From: Desulfobacteraceae bacterium
GTDB taxonomy: Bacteria; Desulfobacterota; Desulfobacteria; Desulfobacterales; Desulfobacteraceae
Reading direction: 5' to 3'
Assembly (NCBI GenBank): GCA_003354055.1
Contig: PIVQ01000073.1
Location: 1-17,961 of the forward strand
Length of the DNA: 17,961 nt
In this document: positions 6,901 to 14,285 of the stretch, one piece after another
Layout: every line of letters begins with the position of its first letter
How positions within the stretch are numbered: position 1 is the stretch's first letter
Program-made: the position numbers and the translations under genes
The notes under the pieces: generated by a model
The model's input: only the letters and a program-made list of their open reading frames with translations
Databases searched by the model: none
What the model was told of the DNA's origin: nothing

Positions 6901-9900
6901 TTTAATTGGCCGAATGACCCTGACGGTGAAGACAACCCAGTAAAAATTGTTGCGACAGATGCCGCCATGCTGGGACCTGTCGCTGTGGCTGTAGACAATA
7001 AAGGCAATATTTTCATTACCGACGTTGACGCAGAATTCAAGGTCGGGTGTATCCGCAAGGTCGATGTAAACGGAATGATGACAAATGCGGTGGGAGGATA
7101 TGGCGGATCCTTGGGGGATAATGAGCCTGCAAACAGCAGTACCGTTTACCTGGCAATGCCGTCAGGGATTGCGGTGGACAACAACTCGAATCTTTTCATT
7201 GCAGATACCCGCCACCATCGAATCCGGATGGTGGATCCCGGGGGTATCATCACCACAATTGCAGGGAACGGCGAGCCTGGATATTCAGGGGACGGCGGAC
7301 GTTCAATGCAGGGTCAGCTGAATTATCCCGCTGATGTAAAAACAGACAAACAGGGTAATGTCTATATTGCAGACCAGATAAACCATGTTATACGAAAGAT
7401 TGATATAGACGGAATCATAACGACAGTGGCAGGCACAGGAGAATCCGGTTACTCAGGGGATGGAGGCCCGGCCGATCAAGCCCATATGAGCTATCCCGAA
7501 AAAATTGATTTGGATGCCGAAGGAAATATTTATGTGGTTGATCGGGGGAACGGATGCCTTCGAAAAATCAATACAAACGGTATTATTAAGACCATTTCAG
7601 GTAATGGCGGGCAGTCCCATATCCCAGAGGGAACATTTCCTGTTGAACCCGAACTTTTAACTGATTTTTCCGGTCTTGCCATTATAGATCCGGGGAATAT
7701 TTTTGTATCCTTTTCCCAGAACAATCTCATCGCCAAAATCGGACCACTGGTGCCTTACACCTATCTGGAATCAGAAGAGAACCATGTATACAGTGAAAAA
7801 AGCAGATACGGGCATGTCATTAATTCAAAGGGACAGCATATTAAAACCATTGATCTTGAATCCGGAACAATGGTGTATGAGTTTGATTACACGGAAAACT
7901 CGCCAAATGTCTTGACCGCCGTCACCGACACCTTCTCAAATATCGTCAGTATTGAACGGGATCAAGCCCAGATCCCCACAGCCATTATCTCACCTGAAGG
8001 ACTCAGAACAGAGCTTTCCATAGATGAAAACAACCATCTGACCCGGATTACCTACCCAGACGGCTCACACTATGATTTCCAGTACAGCCCTGAAGGGTTT
8101 ATGGAAATTGAAACCGATCCCGGTGGCAATCAATTCCTTCACACGTTCACAGAGAGCGGGAAGATCAGGGATGTCAAAGATGAAAACGGGGGGCACTGGA
8201 TTTATGAAAGAGAATACCTAGATGATGACTCTGTTCTAACCCGGATCACTACAGGGGAGGGAAACCTGCGAACATACCTGGACACCACTGATACTGCAGG
8301 CGTCTACACTTCGGTTATTACAGATCAGTCCGGAGGGGAGACCTTTTATACATCATCAGGCCTGACTGCGGAGAAGACAAATGCCTGCGGACTACAAATG
8401 AAATTTGAATACGGCTTTGATCCGAAGTTCAACTATCAGTACCTGACCCGTTCCGTGGAATCCACCCCATCCGGGTTAACCCGGACCACAAGAATTGAAA
8501 GAAACTATACAGAGCCCGAAGAAGGAGAGAATTACGTTGCACATGAAACCAGGGAAGTGAACGGCAATACAACAAAGCTTGACCATGATGTCACTGAAAC
8601 CCGGAAAACCATCACCAGCCCCGAGAACAGAATCACAACCATCCTTTACAATCCGGACACGCTTCAACCTGAAACAGTTCAGATCCCCGGCCTCCTGGAT
8701 ACAAGTTACCAATACGACAGCAAAGGGCGTTTACTTACATCGGAGACTGGCAACCGCCGGACAGAGTTCAGCTATAATGAAGATGGATTCATAGAAAGAA
8801 TCACAGATCCTAAAGGCAATGAGCGAACCTTCACCCATGATGAAAACGGAAGAATTACCCAAACTCACAGACCGGACATCACAGATGTCTTTTTCTCCTA
8901 TGATGCCAATGGGAATGTCACGGTTCTAACTACACCTGTGCCCGCAGATCATTCTTTTGGTTATAACAAAGTAAACTTGAATACAGACTATAGCCCGCCT
9001 CTAAGCAGCAGTTATACCTTTGAATTTGACAAGGACAGAAGACCCACGAGAACAGTATTCCCTTCAGGAAAGGTTCTGGAAAATATCTATGAATCGGGTC
9101 TGAACCGCCTGGAATCCATACAGACACCGGAAGGCCCGATTGAATTTTCTTATCTGTGCGGATCAAAGATCGGATCTGTATCAAAGGGAGAGGAGTCAAT
9201 TGCCTATGAATATGATGCCGGCCTGGTTACCTCCCAGACCCTAACAGGCACCTCGAACCAGGTCCTGTCCCATTCCTACAACAATGATTTCAGGCTCTCG
9301 GGCTTTACCTATGCCGGACAGACAACCGGATTCACCTACGATAACGACGGACTGCTTACCGAAGCCGGCAGTTTTACCATCGCACGCAATGCCGACAATG
9401 GGCTACCCGAATCAGTGTCCGACAGCACTCTGGACCTGAACCGGGATTTCAACGGTTTTGGTGAAATCTCATCCCAGGAGATGAAGTTTAACAGCAACGG
9501 CCTTTTCTCCTGGCAGCTTGAACGGGACGATAACGGCAGGATTACCCGAAAAACAGAAACCCTTGCAGGAACCAGCATCGTATTTGACTATACCTATGAC
9601 ACCATGGGCCGTCTTTTAACCGTAACCAAAGACGGCGAACTTGCAGAATCCTACCAGTACAACAGCAACGGCGCCAGGATATCTGAAATCAATACGCTCC
9701 GGGGAATATCCCAAAGAGACTATCAATACTCCCAGGAAGACCACCTTCTTAAAGCAGGTTCCGTAGAATACATCCATGATGCGGACGGATTCCTTGCCCG
9801 GAAAATAGACGACACCCAGGAAACCGCCTACACCTATTCCATCCGCGGCGAGTTGCTCAACGTCACCCTTCCGGACGGCAGTCTCATCGAATATATCCAC

Positions 9901-10701
9901 GATCCCCTTGGCCGGAGAATTGCAAAGAAAATCAACGGTCAGATCACGGAAAAATACCTCTGGCAGGGACTAAGCCGCCTACTTGCCATTTACGGCGGAA
10001 GCAACAGCTTGCTAATGACGTTCGAATATGCAGGCAACCGTATGCCGGTTTCCATGGCAAAGGGGGGTGTTGTATATTACCTGGCTTATGATCAAGTGGG
10101 GTCCATTAGAGCAGTTGTAGATGTGTCAAATAATGTGGTAAAAAAAATAGATTACGATTCTTTTGGAAATGTTATCAATGACACCGAACCTGATTTTGAG
10201 GTACCTTTTGGTTTTGCTGGCGGGTTATATGGTCCGGATACCGGGCTGATCCGATTCGGATTCAGGGATTATGATCCGGATACGGGACGCTGGACTGCCA
10301 AAGATCCTATTTTCTTTGCCGGTGGGGATACTGACCTTTATGGATATGTCCTAAATGATCCGATTAATTGGATTGATCCGCTTGGTTTGTGGAATTATGC
10401 AACTGGCATAACGGGTGATGGTTTAACAGAAAATATGACAAGCATTGAAGGTTCTGTTGATCGGTCCTATTTTGACGCTGGCGGTGATAATGCAGAGGCA
10501 ACAGTAACTTCCACAACCGGGGGCACACATAGTACCGATTCCCTACATTATTCTGGTAATGCTGTTGATTTAAGAGTTTGGGGTCTGACAGATGCCGAAC
10601 GTGCAGATTGGGCTCAAAGAATAAGGGATGCAATTGGCAATGATTATGATGTACTTAATGAAGGAGATCATATTCATGTTGAATACGATCCTTGTGAATA
10701 A
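3910..10701 (+). CDS. Secreted giant RHS/YD-repeat protein with an M15-like metallopeptidase C-terminal tip
   Basis: This 2263-residue protein starts at the ATG preceded by GGGAGG, five bases away; an in-frame GTG 42 bases upstream lacks such a site. Residues 1-23 form a Sec signal peptide (cleavage near VYS/EP). Three Ig-like repeats follow (about 134-367), then a carboxypeptidase-regulatory-like domain (399-474), an Asp-rich calcium-type stretch (625-667), five NHL repeats with GNG-x-SGDGG linkers (931-1277) and many YD repeats (1291-2098). The RHS core ends at DPLGL (2156-2160). The last 100 residues are a variable tip with SLHYSGNAVDL (H2213, D2220) and EGDHIHVEYD (E2251, H2254, H2256). 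These are the zinc ligands and E-x-x-H pair of M15 D-Ala-D-Ala peptidases. By family knowledge, the YD shell encloses and carries the tip, which probably cuts peptidoglycan peptides. The tip coding region is more AT-rich than the core, suggesting exchange. The delivery route is not visible, as no secretion genes are nearby. Peptidase activity is inferred from motifs. Confidence 0.88.
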   Translation: MRKKSIYALALVLLLTLSSFVYSEPLYGPASFSATEKNWFSRNYHHLSFRHIQLETAVKEGKIIIRKPSDKKIKRGLVVFNHRFIPLKRLIRGNEPLLEVKVRLKKLNSLFVYFTGEKNASITIELNSGAATPAPEVISFSAVPDTIDLGQSLDLQWEVENADTVSIDNSIGAVDTAGSLSVSPTESTTYTLTAEGPGGTASADVPVTVNIPPPTVTINVSPSSITAGESAVLSWQSEDASSCTINPDIGPVDLSGTSTVNPKTTTTYTITALGQNGDTITDSATLSVSGPPVINVGASLIRIKKGEPAQLNWTSEGADLVHIDQGVGFVSEAGTVSVSPETSITYIITASNAFGASSETVKVKVLSAPETLPEGSFGINYQDLIPEDATLEAYDTRRFSLMTGLVTGIDGTPVNDVDIMVFNHPEYGTASTDEEGRFAIPVEGGEDLTLSYEKQGMITVHRKAYVPWNDFAALETVQMISEDTVSTQIVFDGDASSVFIHRSTPITDELGTRSVTLITTGDNQAFVTDKDGNDVVELKTINVRASEYQTPESMPAVLPPTSAFTYCAELSVDGAQRVRFENPVTALVDNFLGFDVGTLIPVGSYNRDCGCWIPENNAWVVRLLDTDADGIVDAMDVDGDDQPDDLNRDGSVNDEATGLDDPDEYQPGKTMWRFLAKHFSPWDTNSPANFPQGAIDPNSNRLPYVDKQKLEEDDCKNDINSYVEERSRIFHESIPIPGTGVNLHYSTVSLSVNKTEINIPVSGDTVPETLEGISLVIDIAGKEYSYSFDPLPNINHQFLWDGLDVFGNTVTTPVQAKIKIHFLYRGYLGTSSKDFYAEFVKLFAKYPEIYTPVDARLNLKKTQSHIVILDPPKISTGTYLRTLAEGWTLSNHHFVSAVDPAVLHKGDGGTVSSFNPEYKYMRTDDFNLIDPVGGTGRSGFSGDNGPATQAEFDGPNSIAVDAAGNVYIADTYNRRVRKIDTQGVVTTIAGNGDYGDPFNWPNDPDGEDNPVKIVATDAAMLGPVAVAVDNKGNIFITDVDAEFKVGCIRKVDVNGMMTNAVGGYGGSLGDNEPANSSTVYLAMPSGIAVDNNSNLFIADTRHHRIRMVDPGGIITTIAGNGEPGYSGDGGRSMQGQLNYPADVKTDKQGNVYIADQINHVIRKIDIDGIITTVAGTGESGYSGDGGPADQAHMSYPEKIDLDAEGNIYVVDRGNGCLRKINTNGIIKTISGNGGQSHIPEGTFPVEPELLTDFSGLAIIDPGNIFVSFSQNNLIAKIGPLVPYTYLESEENHVYSEKSRYGHVINSKGQHIKTIDLESGTMVYEFDYTENSPNVLTAVTDTFSNIVSIERDQAQIPTAIISPEGLRTELSIDENNHLTRITYPDGSHYDFQYSPEGFMEIETDPGGNQFLHTFTESGKIRDVKDENGGHWIYEREYLDDDSVLTRITTGEGNLRTYLDTTDTAGVYTSVITDQSGGETFYTSSGLTAEKTNACGLQMKFEYGFDPKFNYQYLTRSVESTPSGLTRTTRIERNYTEPEEGENYVAHETREVNGNTTKLDHDVTETRKTITSPENRITTILYNPDTLQPETVQIPGLLDTSYQYDSKGRLLTSETGNRRTEFSYNEDGFIERITDPKGNERTFTHDENGRITQTHRPDITDVFFSYDANGNVTVLTTPVPADHSFGYNKVNLNTDYSPPLSSSYTFEFDKDRRPTRTVFPSGKVLENIYESGLNRLESIQTPEGPIEFSYLCGSKIGSVSKGEESIAYEYDAGLVTSQTLTGTSNQVLSHSYNNDFRLSGFTYAGQTTGFTYDNDGLLTEAGSFTIARNADNGLPESVSDSTLDLNRDFNGFGEISSQEMKFNSNGLFSWQLERDDNGRITRKTETLAGTSIVFDYTYDTMGRLLTVTKDGELAESYQYNSNGARISEINTLRGISQRDYQYSQEDHLLKAGSVEYIHDADGFLARKIDDTQETAYTYSIRGELLNVTLPDGSLIEYIHDPLGRRIAKKINGQITEKYLWQGLSRLLAIYGGSNSLLMTFEYAGNRMPVSMAKGGVVYYLAYDQVGSIRAVVDVSNNVVKKIDYDSFGNVINDTEPDFEVPFGFAGGLYGPDTGLIRFGFRDYDPDTGRWTAKDPIFFAGGDTDLYGYVLNDPINWIDPLGLWNYATGITGDGLTENMTSIEGSVDRSYFDAGGDNAEATVTSTTGGTHSTDSLHYSGNAVDLRVWGLTDAERADWAQRIRDAIGNDYDVLNEGDHIHVEYDPCE
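9255..10379 (+). repeat. RHS core segment, resident copy of a 1.1-kb direct repeat
   Basis: This part of the RHS gene is repeated 1969 bases downstream at 11224-12348 without any insertion or deletion. The first 90 bases are almost identical (one visible change); later parts carry more substitutions. The repeat ends inside the DP codons of the DPLGL motif, exactly where tips are swapped in RHS proteins. Confidence 0.9.
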
Positions 10702-10717
10702 TTTTTATGGAGGAAAA

Positions 10718-11149
10718 ATGATTAATAAAACAGCCTTAATTTTTGTGTGCGTTGTTATGTTTTGTTTATCGCTATCTTCCGTATCTATAGCAATATCAGG
10801 AAATGGAATGCCCGTTAAGTATATAAGTAGCTGCGAATTCGATTTTAATAATGATGATAAATTGGATATAGCCTTACTGATTGATACTACAATGGGGCGT
10901 GAGTTAATAGTTCTTATGAGAAATACTGATGGCTACAAAGTTTATGCTTTGACAACAGGAAAACAGGATATGCATATCTCTTGTCACTTTGGAAATGAAA
11001 TTAAAGAAACTATGGCAGGGAAAGGAGATAAAAAAGTTGAAACACACAAAACCAATGGCACTTATTTACTGGTAATTTATCCCGAATCTTCATCAGTGGC
11101 GTATTTTTGGAAAGATAATGAATTTAAAGCCGTATGGACAAGTGATTAA
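10718..11149 (+). CDS. Small secreted protein, candidate immunity protein for the M15-like RHS tip
   Basis: This 143-residue protein begins 16 bases after the RHS stop, with GGAGG four bases upstream of the ATG, so it is translationally linked to the toxin gene. Residues 1-25 form a clear Sec signal peptide (hydrophobic run, SIA/IS cleavage), placing the protein in the periplasm. The mature part has two cysteines, C39 and C89, that could form a disulfide. It also has a DFNNDDKLDIA stretch resembling calcium-binding VCBS/FG-GAP loops. I recognise no family. Position directly behind a variable RHS tip is the classic place for a cognate immunity gene, and a periplasmic location fits a peptidoglycan-cutting toxin. 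The region is clearly more AT-rich than the RHS core. Immunity function is inference from context. Longer in-frame starts inside the RHS gene lack ribosome sites and would bury the signal peptide. Confidence 0.75.
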   Translation: MINKTALIFVCVVMFCLSLSSVSIAISGNGMPVKYISSCEFDFNNDDKLDIALLIDTTMGRELIVLMRNTDGYKVYALTTGKQDMHISCHFGNEIKETMAGKGDKKVETHKTNGTYLLVIYPESSSVAYFWKDNEFKAVWTSD

Positions 11150-11150
11150 C

Positions 11151-11175
11151 TGGTTTTTAAGTCTGTCCTAAAACC
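11151..11175 (+). terminator. Weak hairpin after the candidate immunity gene
   Basis: GGTTTT and AAAACC arms flank a 12-base stretch just after the stop codon. The pairing is short and the U tract is missing, so termination is only possible. It marks the boundary before the orphan RHS cassette. Confidence 0.2.
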
Positions 11176-11197
11176 CAATAAATACTTGCGTGGTTAA

Positions 11198-12679
11198 ATC
11201 AGGCTGATATTATGCAGGCCAAGGAACCAGGTCCTGTCCCATTCCTACAACAATGATTTCAGGCTCTCGGGCTTTACCTATGCCGGACAGACAACCGGAT
11301 TCACCTACGATAATGACGGACTGCTTACCGAAGCCGGCAGTTTTACCATCTCAAGGAATGCAGACAACGGCTTGCCCGAATCCGTGTCCGACAGCACCCT
11401 GGACCTGAACCGGGATTTCAACGGTTTTGGTGAAATCTCATCCCAGGAGATGAAGTTTAACAGCAACGGCCTTTTTTCCTGGAATCTTGATCGGGATGAT
11501 AACGGCAGGATTACCCGGAAAACAGAAACCCTTGCCGGAACCAGCACCGTATTTGATTATACCTATGACACCATGGGCCGTCTTTTGACCGTAACCAAAG
11601 ACGGAGAACTTGTAGAATCCTATCAATACAACACTAACGGCGCCAGGATATCTGAGATCAATACGCTCAGGGGAATAACCCAAAGAGACTTTCAATATTC
11701 CCAGGAGGATCACCTTCTTAAAGCAGGCTCCGTAGAATACATTCATGATGCAGACGGATTCCTTACCCGAAAAATAGACGGTAGTCAGGAAACCGCTTAC
11801 ACATACTCCATCCGCGGAGAACTGCTCAATGTCACACTTCCGGACGGCAGGATCATCGAATATGTCCACGATCCCCTTGGCCGAAGGATTGCAAAGAAAA
11901 TCAACGGCCAGATCACGGAAAAATATCTGTGGCAGGGACTGACCAGACTGCTTGCCGTGTATGATGGCCGTAACAGCCTGTTGATGCGGTTCGAATATGT
12001 GGACGACCGTATGCCGGTCACCATGGCAAAGAATGGTGTTACATATTATCTGATCTATGACCAGGTGGAGTCACTTAGAGCCGTTGCAGATGCATCCGGC
12101 AATGTGGTAAAGAAAATTGATTACGATTCTTTTGGGAATGTTATCATTGATACTGCTCCTGGTTTTGAGATCCCTTTTGGTTTTGCCGGTGGTTTGTATG
12201 ATCGGGATATCGGCCTGATTCGGTTTGGACACAGAGATTATGATCCAGATACGGGACGCTGGACTGCAAAAGATCCTATTTTCTTTGCCGGCCTGGATAC
12301 TAACCTTTATGGATATGTTCTAAATGATCCGGTTAATTGGGTTGATCCAGGTGGGGTCTATGGGTTAAAAATAGGTAATATCGTTATTAACTGGATAATC
12401 AAAAAAGGCAAACCAATACTTATAAAAAAAATAACATTGCTACCTGCTGAACAAACCGGAGGCAACATTGGTAAAGATATATTTAAAGAATTGTTTGGCG
12501 ATGGGACTACAAATAACTCGCCTATACAAATGGAAATGGATATTGATACTGATAAGGACGGTTTAAATGACTATTTGGATCCAGATGATGATAATGATGG
12601 AATGCCCGATCTGTATGATGATGATCCCAAAAATATGGATTTCCCAGATATTTCTGAAGATATAGCCCCTTGTTATTAA
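11198..12679 (+). pseudogene. Orphan 5'-truncated RHS cassette with an alternative C-terminal tip
   Basis: The frame is open from 11198, but RHS similarity begins abruptly at about 11224. There is no in-frame ATG, ribosome site or promoter at the beginning, so this is a displaced RHS C-terminal cassette rather than an independent gene; a TTG at 11372 is the only nominal start. It encodes about 375 residues of YD repeats and core matching residues 1783-2157 of the intact RHS protein, ending at DPGG in place of DPLG. About 105 residues of unrelated tip follow. The tip starts with a hydrophobic/basic stretch (IVINWIIKKGKPILIKKI) and ends with Asp-rich thrombospondin-3-like calcium repeats (DTDKDGLND, DPDDDNDGMPD). 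I recognise no enzyme in it. Recombination across the shared core would swap this tip onto the secreted carrier. The frame is intact, so it may be functional after such a swap. Confidence 0.8.
11224..12348 (+). repeat. RHS core segment, displaced copy of the 1.1-kb direct repeat
   Basis: This is a gapless partner of 9255-10379 at a constant offset of 1969 bases. The left junction changes abruptly from unrelated AT-rich sequence to near-identity at GAACCAGG. The right end diverges straight after the shared GATCC, where the tip begins. The pair forms a substrate for homologous recombination that would delete the intervening M15-type tip and its partner gene. Confidence 0.9.
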
Positions 12680-12716
12680 ATGACCTCAATACTATTACTT
12701 AAATATAAGGAATAAT

Positions 12717-13028
12717 ATGGAGAATAAACTTAAAATTTCTTTAAGATATAATTTGATTCTAATAAGTTATTTCATTTTAAATTCATTTGCTATTCAGGTC
12801 TTTGAACCAGAAACTAAAGAAAAAGTTCTATGGGATTTCTTTTTTGAAGCCTCTCCTAAGCTTTCAATTATTACTGCCATTTTATTATATTTGGTAATAG
12901 TTTTTTGGGGCGCAAAATTGCTTCAAATATTTTGGAACAGGTTTCTTTCAGGTGTATTTGAAATTAGGAAAATTTTGTTCCAGGAGGCGTTGACAATGGC
13001 TATAATCTTATCATTTGTTACCCTTTAA
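12717..13028 (+). CDS. Small multi-spanning membrane protein, candidate immunity gene of the orphan RHS tip
   Basis: This 103-residue protein begins 37 bases after the orphan RHS stop, with AAGG about six bases upstream of the ATG. Hydrophobic segments at about 11-29, 49-73 and 91-103 predict two or three membrane passes. I do not recognise the family. Location right behind a variable RHS tip suggests an immunity role. A membrane location would suit a toxin that acts on or crosses the inner membrane, but this is inference. Base composition is strongly AT-rich, unlike the RHS core and the operons on either side, which agrees with transfer as a cassette with its tip. It may have no promoter of its own. 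Confidence 0.65.
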   Translation: MENKLKISLRYNLILISYFILNSFAIQVFEPETKEKVLWDFFFEASPKLSIITAILLYLVIVFWGAKLLQIFWNRFLSGVFEIRKILFQEALTMAIILSFVTL

Positions 13029-13066
13029 ATTTAACGAAGAGATAAATTATCTATAATAGGGGTTGT

Positions 13067-13321
13067 ATGATTGAAGAATTCGTTTTTGGTTTTTTTAGAT
13101 TTTTTGGTTTCCTGTTCTATCACTTTTTTATAAAAACCATTGGCTTTTACACAGGCGAAATTGTTTTATACTTGCTTTCCATCGGAAAAAGGAAACCACG
13201 ATGGGATTATTATCAAAAAGAAACACTGGCTAAAACGTTATTGTTTTCTGAAATAAGTACTTGGATAGGTATCTGTTTTTGGGCATCACTATTTATTTTT
13301 ATATTAAATGTAACTGTTTAG
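13067..13321 (+). CDS. Small two-pass membrane protein of unknown function
   Basis: This 84-residue protein starts 38 bases after the preceding membrane protein, with AGGGG four bases upstream of the ATG. Hydrophobic stretches at about 10-38 and 62-82 predict two membrane segments around a basic loop with the run GKRKPRWD. Short bacterial proteins with a TGE-LLYLLTLG-RKPRWD-like layout are familiar as uncharacterised membrane proteins, but I cannot name a function. It may be a second immunity component or an unrelated passenger of the cassette. Composition is AT-rich, like its neighbour. Confidence 0.6.
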   Translation: MIEEFVFGFFRFFGFLFYHFFIKTIGFYTGEIVLYLLSIGKRKPRWDYYQKETLAKTLLFSEISTWIGICFWASLFIFILNVTV

Positions 13322-13356
13322 CAAAGGTTACTCGCATTTTACGGCCCAAACTCTGA

Positions 13357-13476
13357 TCATACTCTGTACCTAATTACAGAGTATTAGGATTTGATCTGAC
13401 AAAAATCGGCATGGACATGCCCACTGTTGAGAATCAACTGCCCGATGGCCGGTTCAATTATGTGTTAAAAAACTAA
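13357..13476 (+). pseudogene. Possible remnant of a gene's 3' end
   Basis: An open frame without a start codon runs from just after a TGA to a TAA and ends in the protein-like sequence IGMDMPTVENQLPDGRFNYV plus LKN. The composition shifts here from the AT-rich cassette to the GC-richer flank. It may be the tail of a gene cut off when the RHS cassettes were inserted or rearranged. I recognise no family, and chance is a real alternative. A 10-base perfect hairpin lies in its first part. Confidence 0.3.
13359..13384 (+). terminator. Perfect 10-bp hairpin downstream of the membrane protein genes
   Basis: ATACTCTGTA and TACAGAGTAT pair perfectly across a six-base loop, 37 bases past the stop of the second membrane protein gene. 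It could end the cassette transcript, though no U tract follows. Confidence 0.4.
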
Positions 13477-13496
13477 GGAGGCTGGTGCCTTAGTTT
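13470..13496. terminator. Hairpin overlapping the end of the IclR gene, possible convergent terminator
   Basis: AAACTAAGG and CCTTAGTTT pair around a nine-base loop. The IclR stop codon is inside the right arm, and the stop of the plus-strand remnant is in the left arm, so the hairpin sits exactly between convergent reading frames. The short T run on each outer side could serve transcripts from both directions. Confidence 0.45.
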
Positions 13497-14266
13497 ACGC
13501 CTGTATCCAAATCCTCACGGAGCCTGTCAGCCGCAGCCTGAACCGTCTTGGTTATCCCGGTGATCTTCTCGTCATCCAGGGATCCTGAAAATCCAACCAC
13601 CCACAGGGCCAGGGGCTGGCTGTAATGGGCGCTCACGGCCAGGGCATTGACCCCTGACATGTACTCTCCCCGGTCCACGGCAACCCCGGTTTCACGAACA
13701 TTGGCCACTTCCTTAAGATAGGCCGTCTCATCAGTGATGGATGCCGGGGTATAGGCCGGAAGTCCCTGTTCCTTGATGATCTCTTCCACCTCTCCGTCAT
13801 CCTTTTCGGACAAGAATAATTTCCCCAGTGCCCCTGCCAGCAGCGGTATGGTAGAACCGGGCAAGGAAGATATTTTCATGGGATTCCGGGCTTCGGACGT
13901 GGCTATGATAAGGGCTTGCCAGGGGTGCATCAGTCCAAAAAAAACCGTTTCGTGGATTGTGTTCTGCAGCTCATCCAGAGCGGGCTGGGCCCGGGCCCCG
14001 AGTTTGAGGTAGGTCTGGTCCTTCAGGGCCAGTTCAACAATGGCAGGGCCTAAGGAGAGCCGTTTGCTCTTTGCATCCTGGGTCAGGGCTCCTGTGGCGA
14101 CCAGGGTCTTTATCAGGCCGTGGGCAGAGCCTTTGCTGATATTAAGATGGCCTGCCAGATCGCTGAGCCTGGGGGCATCATTGGCTTCGGCCACATGCCT
14201 TAGCAGGCGGAAGGCTCTTTCAACGGCCGGAGCATGGTATCCATCTGTTTTTTTGGATGAGGGCAT
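13490..14266 (-). CDS. IclR-family transcriptional regulator, probable repressor of the aldehyde oxidoreductase operon
   Basis: This 258-residue protein has the standard IclR layout. The N-terminal winged helix-turn-helix lies at about 12-72 (LSDLAGHLNISKGSAHGLIKTL), and the effector-binding domain runs from about 80 to 250, including GALGKLFLS and the typical VDRGEYMSGVNALAV stretch. IclR proteins often control catabolic operons encoded divergently and respond to a small carboxylic or aromatic metabolite. The gene is divergent from the aldehyde oxidoreductase operon with a 244-base shared control region. That region contains two similar palindromic sites, one 20 bases before this start and one before the operon. 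AGGA lies six bases upstream of the ATG. The effector cannot be deduced; an aldehyde or its acid is a reasonable guess. Confidence 0.9.
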   Translation of the reverse strand: MPSSKKTDGYHAPAVERAFRLLRHVAEANDAPRLSDLAGHLNISKGSAHGLIKTLVATGALTQDAKSKRLSLGPAIVELALKDQTYLKLGARAQPALDELQNTIHETVFFGLMHPWQALIIATSEARNPMKISSLPGSTIPLLAGALGKLFLSEKDDGEVEEIIKEQGLPAYTPASITDETAYLKEVANVRETGVAVDRGEYMSGVNALAVSAHYSQPLALWVVGFSGSLDDEKITGITKTVQAAADRLREDLDTGVN

Positions 14267-14285
14267 ATTTATCCTGGAATAAAAA

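Noticed and set aside
6700..7740. Repeated GNG-SGDGG units considered as a DNA tandem repeat or array
   Set aside because: They are protein-level NHL repeats with diverged codons and irregular spacing, not nucleotide repeats or a CRISPR array.
10628..10717. Longer version of the candidate immunity protein starting inside the RHS gene
   Set aside because: There is no ribosome site, and the extension would precede and disable the clear signal peptide.
11372..11374. TTG as a true start of the orphan RHS cassette
   Set aside because: It has no ribosome site, and similarity to the intact RHS protein extends in frame almost 150 bases further upstream.
13030..13057. TTTAAC/TATAAT pair as a promoter for the second membrane protein
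   Set aside because: The -10 would abut the ribosome binding site, giving a transcript start at the start codon; spacing is also only 16 bases and the -35 is weak.
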